Shown here in pieces: positions 9,234 to 20,511 of a stretch of DNA of 31,115 bases. The notes beneath the pieces are model-generated. The model was not told the DNA's origin. It was given only the letters and a program-made list of their open reading frames with translations, and searched no databases. The position numbers and the translations under genes are program-made. Each line of letters begins with the position of its first letter. Position 1 is the stretch's first letter. The stretch is taken from contig LT649376.1 in assembly GCA_900128395.1 (NCBI GenBank), positions 1 to 31,115 on the forward strand, read 5' to 3'. This DNA comes from Stramenopiles sp. TOSAG23-2 (lineage: Eukaryota > Sar).

Positions 9234-9710
9234 TTTTACAGAATATGATATATATAATTGCCGTCAATTCAATATTATCTATATGAATATGAAATATCTT
9301 GAAAAGATGATATAGTGTAGTTGGCAATTTGTATGTGTATTAAACTTGTATATATAATGTGTAAATATATACAGTATAATACAAATTAAGAACCATTTTT
9401 GATACTGTGTTCATAGTATTATTAATTATTAGTTTTAAAAGTTTTTCTGCTGCCAGTCTGCTCCAGGCATTAACAATCTAAATCCCCCTCTTTTTTTGGT
9501 TTTCTCCTATTTCTTCCTGTGCGAAAAAGTGGTCAGCTGGTTTGCCATTGCACGCGTTTTTGGAACTCTGTATTTTTGGTTTTTAGAATACAAATTATAT
9601 ACTAAATATATTTACCTATATATATAAAGTCCTCTCTCAGATAAACGGGGTCATATATGATAAAAAGTTTTATGCATTAAAAAATTTAAATAACCACTCT
9701 GCTGTACACA
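9234..9710. other. Intergenic region between the nucleoporin 3' end and the collagen-like gene
   Basis: 477 bp separating two minus-strand genes. It contains AT-rich sequence next to the collagen-like start and a less AT-rich, pyrimidine-rich patch (about 9455-9575, including cccc-tcttttttt). I see no ORF, RNA gene or repeat. Confidence 0.45.
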
Positions 9711-12700
9711 TCACCTCCTTGAGTTTTTTTTCTTCGTTCTTACTTTTCTCCGATTTTTTATTTTTTTGCTGGTCCCCATTTGGAACCCCGTCTGTCCGTT
9801 ACCAATCGACGGCGATGGTGTAGGCCCTGCACCAAAAGTACCACCGTTAAATGATGTACTCGACTGCTGCCCGCCAAATCCCGTAGATGTTTGCCCCCCA
9901 CCAAAGCCGCCGCCGCCACCACCAAAGCCACCACCACCAAAGCCACCGCCACTAAATCCAGGTGTATTACTTGTTGATGCTTGTGTTCCACCCCCCCCAA
10001 ATGTATTTGTCGAACCTGTTGGTTGTCCAAATGCACCCATTGACTGTGCCAAAGCCACCGCCACCAAATACAGGTGCATTACTTGTTGATGCTTGTGTTC
10101 CACCCCCCCCAAATGTATTTGTCGAACCGGTTTGTTGCCCAAATGCACCTGTTCCACCCACCCCAAATGTATTTGTCGAACCGGTTTGTTGCCCAAATCC
10201 ACCTGTTGACTGAGTATTACCACCAACACCACCAAATAAAGCACTAGTTGTTGGTTGTGGTGTAGGAACTGCAGATGCCGAAGACGTTGCTTGTCCAAAT
10301 ATCATATTACCACCAGCAGCAGGTTTTGTGGCACTTGGTTGCGATGTCATTCGTTGTTTAATTAAGTCCGTCTTGCTCAATGGCTGGTTTTGACCACCAC
10401 TAGTAGTAGTGCCACTGCCAAATTGAAATGCGCCACCAGCCTTTGTCGCCTTAGGTGGTTTTGCCATTCGTTCTTGGATTTTACTAAGTTTCGTTGTATC
10501 CCCGGTTTTGCTTGTTGTGCTACCACCAAAACTGAACATTCCGCCACCCCCACTACTACCAGTTTTTGCACTTGTATCCGTGGTATTACTTGTGGAATTA
10601 GCAACAAAGTTAAACATACCACCATTTCCATCAGTTTTCGCCGTTGTATCTGCCACCTTATTTGTTGTGCTGCCACCGCCAACACCACCAGCGAAATTAA
10701 ACATACCACTAGTATTTTTCACTGCTGTATCCATTTTACTAGTAGTTACTTTAGATGTATTATTGGACGTACTACCACCACCAAACGTGAAACCTGAAGT
10801 AGCTGCTTTTGGTTTATCATCTGATTTATCACTACTGCCACTAAATTTAAAACTTGTAGTAGTTGCTTTCGGTTTATCATCCATCGCTGTGCTTGGTGCA
10901 CTGTTCCCAAATTGAAAACCTGTAGTCGCGGCTTTCGTTTTATCATCTGTTGTTTTACTTGTCGCACCACTGCCACCACCACCACCAAAGCTGAACATAC
11001 CGCCGCTGCCACTTTTGGCTTCGGTTTTGCTACTTGCTGTTGTTGTTGTTTTTGGTGTATCCTCCGAACTACCGCCAAACGTAAACCCGGTTGTTGATGC
11101 TTTAGGTTTATCATCCGTTGTCGTGCTTGTTGAGCCGCCACCAAAGCTAAATATGTTACTGGCACCGCTTTTTGGTGCTGTATCAGCTTTAGTAGCAGTA
11201 GCCGTCGTATTAGGTTTATCCTCTGTTTTGCCACTGCTACCACCAAATGTAAAACCAGTCGTTGGTGCTTTTGCTTTATCATTCGAGGTATCCTTACCCC
11301 CTCCAAATGTAAATCCGGTACTTGAAGCTTTAGGTTTATCATCCGATTTACTACTGTCACCACCAAATGTAAATCCAGTTGTTGAAGCTTTAGGCTTGTC
11401 ATCCGATTTACTACTGTCACCACCAAATGTAAATCCAGTAGTTGAAGCTTTAGGCTTATCATCTGTTGATGTGCTTGTTGATCCTCCACCAAAAGTAAAC
11501 GTACCGCCACTTTTTGCTCCTGAGCTAACTTCTCCTTTCGTTGTAGCAGCAGTCGTTTTGCTGCTACTTCCACCAAAAGTAAATCCACCAGTAGACCCCG
11601 TCGTTTCACTTTTTTTCTCTGGTTTAACGATTGCAACGACTTTTTTTACAGAAGATGTTGATGTAGGAGATGGTTTTGGAGCTTTACCAAATTTTAATTT
11701 AATACTGGTGCTAGCACTACCTTTACTATCGCCCCCAATGCTAGTGTTTGCATTCGTCGTTGCTGACAATGAGCTGCCAAAACTAAAGCCACTCGAGCTT
11801 ATATTTGGTTTCTTGAAGGTGTTATTATTACTACTAACCGGTGCATCCGCTCTTGGTGTTTCACAAGATACGCATTTTATTGCACTTTTTTCATTTAATA
11901 CGCTGCATGCTTTACAGATCCATTGACCTGGTTTAGGCATAAATTTTGCAAATGGATTTGCGCCTGCAATGGTGTTCGCTATGACTGCCGACACCAATGG
12001 CCCAGAACTTATTGGCTTTCCACTACTATTAGCGAAGGATGAATTTGATGTTGAAGATTTCTTAGCTTTCTTCGTTGATGATTTATATTTACTAAATTCT
12101 ATACTATCATCTTCCTCTTCATCCAAATCAACTGGGTATGCACTATCGAAATCATCATCCTCTGGGTCGGAAAAGGAAAATGCATGATTATTCCCATATT
12201 GCTTTACTTCCTCAATAACACTCCGTACTTTATTTCTATCAATTGCATTTTTAGGTGGCGGGGAAAAAATAAATTTATGAGGAACTTCATTTTCATCATT
12301 CATTCGCATAGTTAAATTGCTATTCAAAGTCTTTTTACTACCACTATTACTACTACTATTGTTATAATTAGTTTTGCTTCCAGCGGTGCCATTTAATACA
12401 CTTGTAATATTTGGTTTTTTGTAATTTGAAAAAACGGATACAGGTGGTAACATAGCACGATCATTACTATTATTATCGATCATTGTGTGGCTACTATTTG
12501 ATAACGCAGACAGCGATTTCAATGGATTTTTTTTTACAGATTTTTTCTTTGACATTGACAATTTTAAATCAGGAGATACACCAACTTCACCAAAAATTCT
12601 ACTTGGGCTAGTTGCTAAAGCGTATGGATTTCCACCATTACTATCATTAGAACCTTCAGCCAACGCGCGTGCATGTGCACTTTGTACATTTCTCGATGTG

Positions 12701-15700
12701 AGACGCGAAGATGAGGACCCAACAAATGTCCTACGAGCATCGCTCAATGGGGTGGACATTTGTTCCAGCGTATCCAATATTCTTTTTGCGACATCCGTCG
12801 TAGCTATCGGAGTTGATTTGTTTAAAATTCGCCCATTGTGGTTCCCTGGTGCTACTGCAGCATTTCCTAATTGCCGTGTACGCGGCTTTGAGCGAGGCCT
12901 GGCATATCCACCAGTGTAGCTAGACGAATATGTATTACGGGATGCAGAGGAATACAAACTTGAATATAGAGGTGATGCCAGGGGCAAACGGCCATAATTG
13001 CTGTATTGCGATGAGGACAGCCGCCTTTTTTTTAAAGATCGTACATCCATGCTATATCCGCCCAAGTCTGAAACTTGCAAAGACTTGTTTTGCGACTCCC
13101 TTGCCATATCAATTGGCCGTGAACGTTTCGATGTGGACGATCGAATTGGCAGCAACGCCCTTTGGTCACTATACATACCTCCTCTGGAACCAGACATAGG
13201 ATAATTACCACCAAGCGATGCACGTCTTGAATAGCGATCTCGTGGCGTAACGGATCCGTAAGGTGATTGCCTTGGTCTCCTATCATAGACACTTTGCGGA
13301 GGAGGCAAATATGAACGTGCTTCAAAACCAGCACTTGCTGGTGGGTATACAGCAAGTTGGTCATTTCGATTTGATACTTGGAATGGTGCTACAAACGATG
13401 AAGCGGGTCCGTCATCTAAATCCGTAACTTCAATATTAGTTTGTCTTGCTACCACTGCTGTGCTCTTAGATCGACGATGTGATCCCATCAATGTTTTTAC
13501 TACATCAATGGCATTTCCCTTTCCCTGTTTTCGAGGCTGTGGTTTAATTAATTGGCCATTGCTACCCTTATTGTCATTTTCTATTGCAGAACTACTTCTT
13601 ACTGGCTCTGGTTTTACCAACCGATCAGTACTACTGCTAACATTAACACTGCTATTACTTTTACTCTCCACAAGAGACTCAATCTCCTGTTTCACGTGTT
13701 CAGGTGGTAATGGCGGATCGGGTTGCTGTTGATTTAATGATTGATCGCCAGACATTGCCAATTTTAATCTTTCTTTCAAGTCTTCATCGTCTAATCGGTC
13801 TAACACATTTTTGAATTCATCTTGATTAATTTTTCCACTCGCCTTTAGCACATCTTGCATTTCTTCTTCGTCGTCGTCATCATCCTCCTCCACAACCACC
13901 ACCTCCTCCTCGTTGTAGTTGTTGCTGTTACCTCCCTCTTGCTTATTACCATCCATATTTCCTCCATCAAATGATACACCTTCCGTTGCGAGTTCTAAGT
14001 ATTCCCGTCCTACTTGTTCTTCTGTCATTTCAATGTGTGCCGCACCATCAATTTCCATATTATTTAATTCATCATCATCTGAGAGAACGATCGGGTTTGT
14101 TTTAGAATTATCAGCTTTTGGTTCAGATTGATGACGGCGCTTTTTTCTTACATGTAATTGTAATTCCTCATCTGAATCTTCTTCCTCTTCTTCCTCTTCT
14201 TCCTCATCAACAATTATTAAATTGTTACTACTATTATTATTCAACGGTTGATCCTGTTCATTTTCCACCTCCACCTCCATTTCCGAGTTCTTTTCAACAT
14301 TTGCATCCTCCTTTTCCTCCAATGCTTTCGATTTTCGCTTCCTTTTTCGTGCTGGGCTTTGTTTTGGTGATTTGACCTTTTTGAGGGGTGCTGTGTTTCT
14401 TCTACTGCTCCTTCTAGAACTACTGGTTGTTACTTTCGCTTTGGATTTATTTACAGCTACTTTTTTCCTTTGCGAACGTTTTGAAGATTTTTTAACAACT
14501 TCCTTCTCCACATCCATCTTTTCACTTCTCCCTACTTTTTTTTGTGATACTCCACGCTGTTTTGCTTTGGCCTTTGGTTGTGCATTTGTTTTCTCTTTTT
14601 TCTTAGGGTTTGTTTTTTCTTCCCTATCATCGTCACTTTTTCCATTTAATATATTATTTGATAGATCTTTTTTTGTACCTTTATCACTAACTCCATATTT
14701 CCTAGCCAATTGAATTAATTCCGCTTTCTTTTTTCTCATTAATATCGTATATGTGAAATTTTCTTGCTCTGCTTCTGCTTCTTCGTTTGATTCATCCATT
14801 TCCTGAACAACTATCTTTTTTGTCGACTTAGCTTTTGGTTTCTTTTTTGCTTTTGCTGGCGGTTTCTTCTTTTCTTTCGTCGCTGCTTTTGGCCTTCCTC
14901 TACCTCTTTTTGTTGTTTTAGTTGGAGCAACTTTTTTCTTTGGTACTGGCGATTTTGATTTTTTCTCAGCATTTGCGCTTCTACTTGCTCTTCTGGAAGC
15001 TCTTGTTGATCTCGTCTCTTTTGCTGGCACTACTTCTTCCTTTGATTTTGAACGACTAGAACGCCTTCCAGCTTTTTTCTTTGGAGATTCTACCTTTTCT
15101 TCTTCCACTACATCATCCTCCACCTTTGTTTTCTTACTTGTTTTATTTGTATTTGTACGTCGAGTACTCCTCCTAGTTGTGGTTGTAGTTTTCGTATTCG
15201 ATTTCGATTTCTTTGTTCTTGCAACTAGTGGCGATTCAATTTTCTCAACTTCTTCTTTCATCTTTCCAGATGTTTTTTTGCCATTTTTTTTGCTAACGTG
15301 ACTACTACTGCTGCTGCTGCTGCTATTACTACTTTTACTTTTACTTGGGGTTGCATTAGCATATGGATCTGAATGATGTATTTGAATTACAGCTGCTATT
15401 AACATTTCTTTTAAAACATCTTTTCTACCTTCTTGTGGTAAACCAAGTGTTTTTAAACCTGCTTTTATTCTTGAAAGTTTCATATTTTTAATATAACAGC
15501 CTTGGTATTTCAATTTACTTACATCTACTGGTTCCAATTTCACTTTTTGATCTTGCTGTTGTTGTGATGTCGTAGTACTCGACGTTGTCTTTAAACGAAG
15601 ACCTATACCAGCACCAGTATCACCTTCACTAGGTGCTTCTTCAAAGCTAATTGTGTTTTTCCTACCTTTATTCCTATTGTTGTTTCTTCTTTTATTATTA

Positions 15701-15987
15701 CTAGTATTGCTACTGCTGCTACTATTGTCGTTGCCATCAAGAAATGACGCAGCATCAATTTGATCTGGGTATGCATTTTCATTTTCATCTCTGTCGCTTT
15801 CATCACCACTACTATAATTATTACTATTATCACTTTCTTCTTCTACATTACCAGAAGCTAATAAATTACCAATAATTGGTGTCACAGCACGTCGAATTGC
15901 ACCTCCAATACTACTAAACATGGAAGTTTCAGGAGATTCATTTGTTGCTGATCTCTTGCTTCTTCTAGATCTTCTTGTAGAACTCAT
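9711..15987 (-). CDS. Giant FG nucleoporin of nuclear-basket type (Nup153/Nup1-like); frame broken near 10048
   Basis: About 2,090 residues if a one-base frame break is bridged. The start is ATG at 15987 (MSSTRRSRRSK); the longer open frame begins only at a TTG. In order: an Arg/Lys-rich N terminus; a putative amphipathic helix (23-44, MFSSIGGAIRRAVTPIIGNLLA) like the membrane-binding helices of Nup1/Nup60/Nup153; a SAP-like segment (about 165-195, KAGLKTLGLPQEGRKDVLKEML); a Lys-rich region with an AT-hook (KRGRGRPKA, about 357-365); a second SAP-like segment (about 414-447, AELIQLARKYGVSDKGTKKDL); acidic and disordered stretches; a RanBP2-type zinc finger (W1356, C1358, C1361, N1365, C1372, C1375); then about 30 FG dipeptides, many as TGFTFGG in 20-residue spacers with DDKPKA. 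The downstream frame ends in more GFGGGG and a basic tail (SKKIKNRRKVRTKKKNSRR) resembling the importin-binding tail of Nup153. It is predicted to line the pore's nuclear basket and contact chromatin; the chromatin role is inference. Confidence 0.85.
10046..10050 (-). other. Apparent one-base frameshift in the nucleoporin
   Basis: On the minus strand the frame reads ...F-G-G-G-G-F-G up to about 10048, then becomes non-FG sequence ending at a stop at 9967-9969. Shifting by +1 at 10046 restores Q-S-M-G-A-F-G-Q-P-T-G and FG repeats through to 9711. Two copies of the local ~75-bp repeat (9962-10037 and about 10074-10149) are offset by 112 bp rather than 111, as expected from one extra base. Confidence 0.85.
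11341..11460 (-). repeat. 60-bp tandem repeats in the FG region
   Basis: Two adjacent 60-bp units differ at only 2 positions and encode the 20-residue unit GFTFGGDSSKSDDKPKASTT. More diverged copies lie on both sides. Confidence 0.9.
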
Positions 15988-17390
15988 ATTGAAATATATT
16001 GAAAGGACAACACTTATGAAAAATTGCAAAAATTATTATTCTATATTGTATAAAGACTATACTATGACTTATATAGAAAATAAGGCGGGATGGATGGGTG
16101 GATGAAATAATTTAATAAAATATGATATATATATATATATGTATGTATGTATATATTATGTGCTACAACAAGTATATATATACAATACAAGTTGACCTTA
16201 TATAAGAAATATTGTACGAAACAATGAAAAAGTTGATGCGAATATATATATATAAATTGTTCTGAATCTAGTAATTGTACAGTATAACTCTCACTAATTT
16301 ATTATTATTTATTTTTTTTAAAAAATTAAAATATATTTTTTGATTTTTCGAAATTTGCAAATTTGATGGTTTTCCGTCCAGGTAGTTCATTATCCTGGTA
16401 TTCCAGTATTAGTTTCATGTACACCAGTACACTATCCGGATCACAATCAACTTTTTATTCATGATGTCCAGATGTCCAGATGTCACACATGATGTGAATT
16501 GACCTCCATGCTAAGGCATGCTATTGTTGAAAAAAGCTATTCTGAGTGGTAGTTTTCAAATTTTTAACGAATTAAGATATAAATATCCGATATAATGCTT
16601 TGTATAATATAATATTGTGTATATATCTATCATTATGGAGTAGTTTCATACAGTATTTAAATTCTTATACATATTACCATTAAATATTTGATTTGTTGCA
16701 TTTGCCTGATGATCGAATGGCCGTGGCGGTTAATATTGACTCTTCTGGTGGTAGCATGCACGCATCAAAGAATAGAATGTACTTAGTGTACATTGTATAA
16801 AAATTGAAATGACTAGTATCAGCATACCATTATCATCAGGTTTAAAATAAGCTGAATGAAATAGAAAGAAGGCTGAGGCACACACACCACCACATTAATG
16901 AATAATGAATTGATATAATTTATATCATGGAAAGAAACAGATTTGAAAACAATCTTAGTCGTCTACACAAAACAACAATAGACAACGGTGAACATACAGA
17001 TATATAACAGAGGAGATTAGAGCAGTGATTTATCAACGTAGATACGTGCGTAGGTTTATTACAGTACAGAGACAAGATATATAGATATCAAAGAAGATAG
17101 ATATACATATCATATATTGTGAAACTAGAATTATTATTATTTCAGTTTATATATATATATATTTTATATATAAATAGTTTTTTGATAAAAGAAAATTTCA
17201 TATATTATAATATCATCATTCATATAGATTTGTAAGTGGGGTTTGTTGTATTCATTTATTTTTATTTATTATTTTAATTGTACATATCGATATTAGTGTT
17301 TGTTTGTTTTCATCGAAAAACATATATACATACTTTTAAAAGATAAAATAGTAATAATAATAGTAGTAAAATAGTAAATAGTTATAAACA
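15988..17390. other. Divergent intergenic region between the nucleoporin and PP1
   Basis: 1.4 kb, the largest gene-free stretch. Both flanks are TA-microsatellite-rich (16125-16180, 17145-17180). The centre (about 16360-16560) is less AT-rich and holds CCAGG...CCTGG inverted words, two CCAGTA words, a tandem cagatgtc/ccagatgtc repeat bracketed by two CATGATGT copies, and a small ATGC...GCAT dyad. This core is a candidate shared control region. I see no ORF worth reporting and no tRNA. An 'acagaggagattag' string (about 17005) resembles the U6 ACAGAGA box only by chance. Confidence 0.45.
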
Positions 17391-18383
17391 ATGTCAAAAG
17401 GGAAAGGAAAAGGTGGTGCTATGAACATAGACAATATTATTGATAAATTACTCTCTGTAAGAGGTAAACGACCTGGTCATCAAGTAAACTTGGAGGAAAG
17501 AGAAATATATTTCATATGTGAAAAAGCGCAGAAAATCTTTTTGGAACAGCCAGTATTGTTAGAGCTTGAAGCACCCTTAAAGGTGTGCGGGGATGTACAT
17601 GGCCAATATTATGATTTGTTAAGATTATTCGAGTATGGACAATTTCCACCAGATGCTAACTATTTGTTTCTTGGGGATTACGTTGACCGTGGCAAACAAA
17701 GTCTTGAGACTGTATGCTTATTGCTTTCATACAAAATCAAGTATCCAGAGAACTTTTTCATGCTTCGTGGAAACCATGAAGTGGCAGGTATAAACAGAAT
17801 TTATGGGTTTTTCGATGAATGCAAACGTCGTTATAATGCGAAATTATGGAAACGATTTAACGATGTTTTTAATTGTTTACCATTTAGTGCAATTATTGAT
17901 GAGCGTATTTTATGCGTACATGGTGGTTTATCCCCTGAACTTACAGATATCAATCAACTACATCAAATTAACCGTCCAGTGGATATCCCAGATCAAGGTT
18001 TATTATGCGATTTGCTATGGGCAGATCCAGATCAAGATTTGATGGGATGGGGTCAAAATGATCGTGGTGTTTCGTATACATTTGGTGGTGATGTAGTTGC
18101 AAAATTCTTACGTGACAATGATTTTGATTTAATTTGCCGTGCCCATCAAGTAGTAGAGGATGGATATGAATTCTTTGCAAAAAGGCAACTTGTTACGTTA
18201 TTTAGTGCACCTAATTATTGTGGGGAATTCGATAATGCTGGTGCAATGATGAGCATCGATGAGACATTGATGTGTTCATTTCAAATATTAAAACCAGCAG
18301 AAAGGAAACAACGATATGCATATGGAGGAATGGGATCTGGTGGAGCACGTCCAGCTACACCACCACGTGGTGGTAGAAAATAA
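17391..18383 (+). CDS. PPP1C: Serine/threonine protein phosphatase PP1 catalytic subunit
   Basis: 330 residues, normal for PP1 (about 310-340). It hydrolyses phosphoserine and phosphothreonine in the nucleus and cytoplasm; targeting comes from regulatory partners. All metal and catalytic motifs are present: GDVHG (D68, H70), GDYVDRG (D96), GNHE (N128), H177, and H252 in RAHQ. The PP1-specific signatures also survive: the [16 protein letters not shown] loop with C277, the RVxF-docking pocket around C295 and F297, and a C-terminal TPPR (T323), the CDK-type inhibitory phosphorylation site of PP1. The N terminus is short and Gly/Lys-rich. The unusual feature is GNHEV at residues 127-131, where PP1 almost always has GNHEC, together with G133 for Ser and F141 for Tyr. 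PP2A, PP4 and PP6 are ruled out by length and by the TPPR tail. The start is the first ATG, after an AT-rich leader. Confidence 0.97.
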   Translation: MSKGKGKGGAMNIDNIIDKLLSVRGKRPGHQVNLEEREIYFICEKAQKIFLEQPVLLELEAPLKVCGDVHGQYYDLLRLFEYGQFPPDANYLFLGDYVDRGKQSLETVCLLLSYKIKYPENFFMLRGNHEVAGINRIYGFFDECKRRYNAKLWKRFNDVFNCLPFSAIIDERILCVHGGLSPELTDINQLHQINRPVDIPDQGLLCDLLWADPDQDLMGWGQNDRGVSYTFGGDVVAKFLRDNDFDLICRAHQVVEDGYEFFAKRQLVTLFSAPNYCGEFDNAGAMMSIDETLMCSFQILKPAERKQRYAYGGMGSGGARPATPPRGGRK

Positions 18384-19077
18384 ATACATATATATGTATA
18401 TATATATATATAAATATAAAATATGTAAAGGCACTGACAATAGTAAGAAGAAGAATGATATGGGGAAGAAAATGAAAATGGTGTGTGCGTTTTGTATGTA
18501 TGTATATATATATATATATAGTGGTATTTTAAAATATGATAGTGTTTGGGGTGTATGCTAGTATGATAGTATAACAATATAAGATGTGAGATGGTGTTAA
18601 AAAAAAGAGAAAAAACATAAAACAAGAGAGAGAGTATTTTTTACGTATAAAAAAATACACGATAAAATATTTGTTTTTAAATAAATAACACTCTCTTATA
18701 TTTTACGAAAAACATATTTATTTTATTTTATAATATATAAAAAAAATATATAATAAAAAAACTAAAAAAATTTAAAATACACACACACACGTACTCGTAC
18801 ATTTTGATATTTTAAAATGATTACGAAGTTCGTACGAGTTCGTATACGAAGCTTCTTTATTTTTGATATTTTTGACATAAAATTTTTGTTATGTAATGCA
18901 TATTATTTTTTTTATTTTTCCTTTTTACATATCTATCCTTGCCTGTTTTACATTAATTTATTATTACATTTCATCTCACGCACCACAAATGTACAACACA
19001 TTCACACAGATATTAATTGTGTGTGTGGGAAGAGTAATAACATATATATCATATTTTAAGAGGTAAAAATATAAAAA
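18384..19077. other. Convergent 3' region between PP1 and the MORN3-like gene
   Basis: 694 bp of AT microsatellites and poly-A/T, presumably both 3' UTRs. The one structured patch is the palindrome cluster at 18789-18852. No ORF or RNA gene is recognisable. Confidence 0.5.
18789..18852. other. Palindrome and hairpin cluster in the PP1/MORN3 convergent region
   Basis: ACGTACTCGTAC (18789-18800) can pair at 11 of 12 positions with GTACGAGTTCGT (18832-18843). Nested or overlapping palindromes follow: TACGAAGTTCGTA (13 nt, about 18822-18834) and TTCGTATACGAA (12 nt, about 18839-18850). A possible bidirectional terminator or a 3'-UTR structure. Confidence 0.65.
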
Positions 19078-20133
19078 TTATATTTTCAATCTTGCTAATA
19101 CACCTGTAAATTCTGCAAATGAAACATTACCTTCCATATTTGTTCCTAATTCCATCATCAATGCAGCTATATCTTCATCCATCGGTTCCATGCCTAAACT
19201 TTCTAGTACAATTTTCAAACCACTTGATGGAATTCTACCAGTACGCTGTTGATCTACAACACCAAATGCTTCTTGCAATTGTGAAAGTTCTTCTTGGTTG
19301 AAGACACCGCCAGCAACTTCGATTGCTTTTGCACCACGTTCAGCAGCACGTTTTCTACGTACATTTGCAACTGCTTCAGTTAAAACTTCATCTGTATTTA
19401 CAAGACCTAAACGTTGTAATTGAAATGCACTAGATGCATTTTGTGCTAAAAATTCACGTTGTGACTCTTCATCTGCAAATGAACTGGCTGGAATGTCTTG
19501 GTAAACACCACATTTCGCTGTATCATCAACCCATTCACCTTCATACATTTTACATGTAACACGGTAAAAATATCTACCTGGACCTTCTTTTTTATCATTT
19601 AACCAGTGACCTTCGTAACGATCACCGTTTGCCATAGTCAATACACCTAAGCCAGACCGTTTATCTTCCACCCAATCGCCTTCGTATACATCGCCAGTTG
19701 CGTACACCATTTTACCACGTCCATGCCTTGTATTTTGTCTCCATTCCCCTTCATATTTATGACCACTTTTATAATAAAATATACCAACACCGTCGCGTAA
19801 ATTATCCAACCAGTCTCCTGTATATTGTTTACGTAAACGTGCACCTTCTTTGACCCAAAACGTACCTTTCCCATGTCGTTTATTTTGATACCAATCGCCT
19901 TCGTATTTATTGCCATTTGGCCACGTTTGCGTACCAAACCCTTGTCGTTTATCATGGTTCCAATCACCATTGTATATCTTCCCAGATTTCCATGCCGGTT
20001 GTGGTTTTCCTGATTTTTTACTTTCCTCATATTCTGGATTATGTCGTATAAACGATATAGCATGTCTTGGTCCATTTTTATGTGACCTTGCTTCATTTAC
20101 TTTCCATCTTTTTTCAAAATTACCTGCATACAT
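19078..20133 (-). CDS. MORN3: MORN3-like protein fused to a degenerate EF-hand pair
   Basis: 351 residues from the ATG at 20133 (MYAGNFEKRWK); the longer open frame begins only at a GTG. Seven MORN repeats run from about residue 54 to 211, with units such as KYEGDWYQNKRHGKGTF and VYEGDWVEDKRSGLGVL. The last repeat, MYEGEWVDDTAKCG, matches the diagnostic 'EGxWVDDxAKCG' end of MORN3. Animal MORN3 (about 240 residues) stops near there. This protein continues through a linker (about 212-278) into a calmodulin/centrin-like EF-hand pair: loop 1 at 294-305 (DQQRTGRIPSSG) and loop 2 at 330-341 (GTNMEGNVSFAE). Both loops lack key Ca2+ ligands: loop 1 lacks the position-12 Glu and loop 2 the position-1 Asp. 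MORN3 proteins are flagellar or sperm-associated, so an axonemal or membrane-linker role is likely. The gene is divergent from ATG12. Confidence 0.88.
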   Translation of the reverse strand: MYAGNFEKRWKVNEARSHKNGPRHAISFIRHNPEYEESKKSGKPQPAWKSGKIYNGDWNHDKRQGFGTQTWPNGNKYEGDWYQNKRHGKGTFWVKEGARLRKQYTGDWLDNLRDGVGIFYYKSGHKYEGEWRQNTRHGRGKMVYATGDVYEGDWVEDKRSGLGVLTMANGDRYEGHWLNDKKEGPGRYFYRVTCKMYEGEWVDDTAKCGVYQDIPASSFADEESQREFLAQNASSAFQLQRLGLVNTDEVLTEAVANVRRKRAAERGAKAIEVAGGVFNQEELSQLQEAFGVVDQQRTGRIPSSGLKIVLESLGMEPMDEDIAALMMELGTNMEGNVSFAEFTGVLARLKI

Positions 20134-20446
20134 CTTGTTATTTTCAATACTATAATCGTTATATTTATCGCTATATATAATAGTTTGTTTTTTTTCTTGA
20201 AACAAAAAATATGATTTGAATGTATTTCTTTTGTCTCTCTTTCTACTATCGATTGATCTGTTTATCTTCTGCACTTCTATCTAAAGTAATCTTATATTAT
20301 TAGCAGTGCAACTACCAAACGGCTTTTAAATTTGTTGAGATGATTTTTTGGTTCTTTTCATCGTCCTGATGAAACTGTGATTTATACTTTATCGTATACT
20401 AATATTATATAGTTTGTGTATCACGTGTATCCCACCAGGAACATAC

Positions 20447-20460
20447 CAGTATTAATACTG
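20447..20460. promoter_or_regulatory. 14-bp palindrome upstream of the MORN3-like gene and ATG12
   Basis: CAGTATTAATACTG is a perfect palindrome midway between two divergent genes, a plausible site for a dimeric DNA-binding protein. Related CCAGTA words occur in the nucleoporin/PP1 gap (about 16402 and 16425) and, as TACTGG, in the NDUFB8/WW gap (about 26251). Confidence 0.4.
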
Positions 20461-20511
20461 ATGTAGAGAGAAACCGATTCTAACATTTAAGGTTAAATGC
20501 TCCCGTCGTCC

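Noticed and set aside
10390-11926. Long open frames on the plus strand opposite the nucleoporin
   Set aside because: They are antisense shadows of the FG repeats, rich in Pro/Leu/Val from the complement of Gly/Ser/Thr codons, with no independent homology.
17003-17030. 'acagaggagattagagca' resembling the U6 snRNA ACAGAGA/GATTAGC core
   Set aside because: The match is imperfect and no U6 catalytic triad, internal stem-loop or 3' oligo-T follows at the right distance; it lies in the PP1 leader.
18820-18852. loxP-like arms (TTCGTATA / TATACGAA)
   Set aside because: The arms are fused into one palindrome without the 8-bp spacer and outer bases of loxP; no recombinase or phage context exists.
20134-20274. 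47-residue N-terminal extension of the MORN3-like protein
   Set aside because: The open frame begins at GTG, not ATG, and the extension is compositionally like leader sequence.
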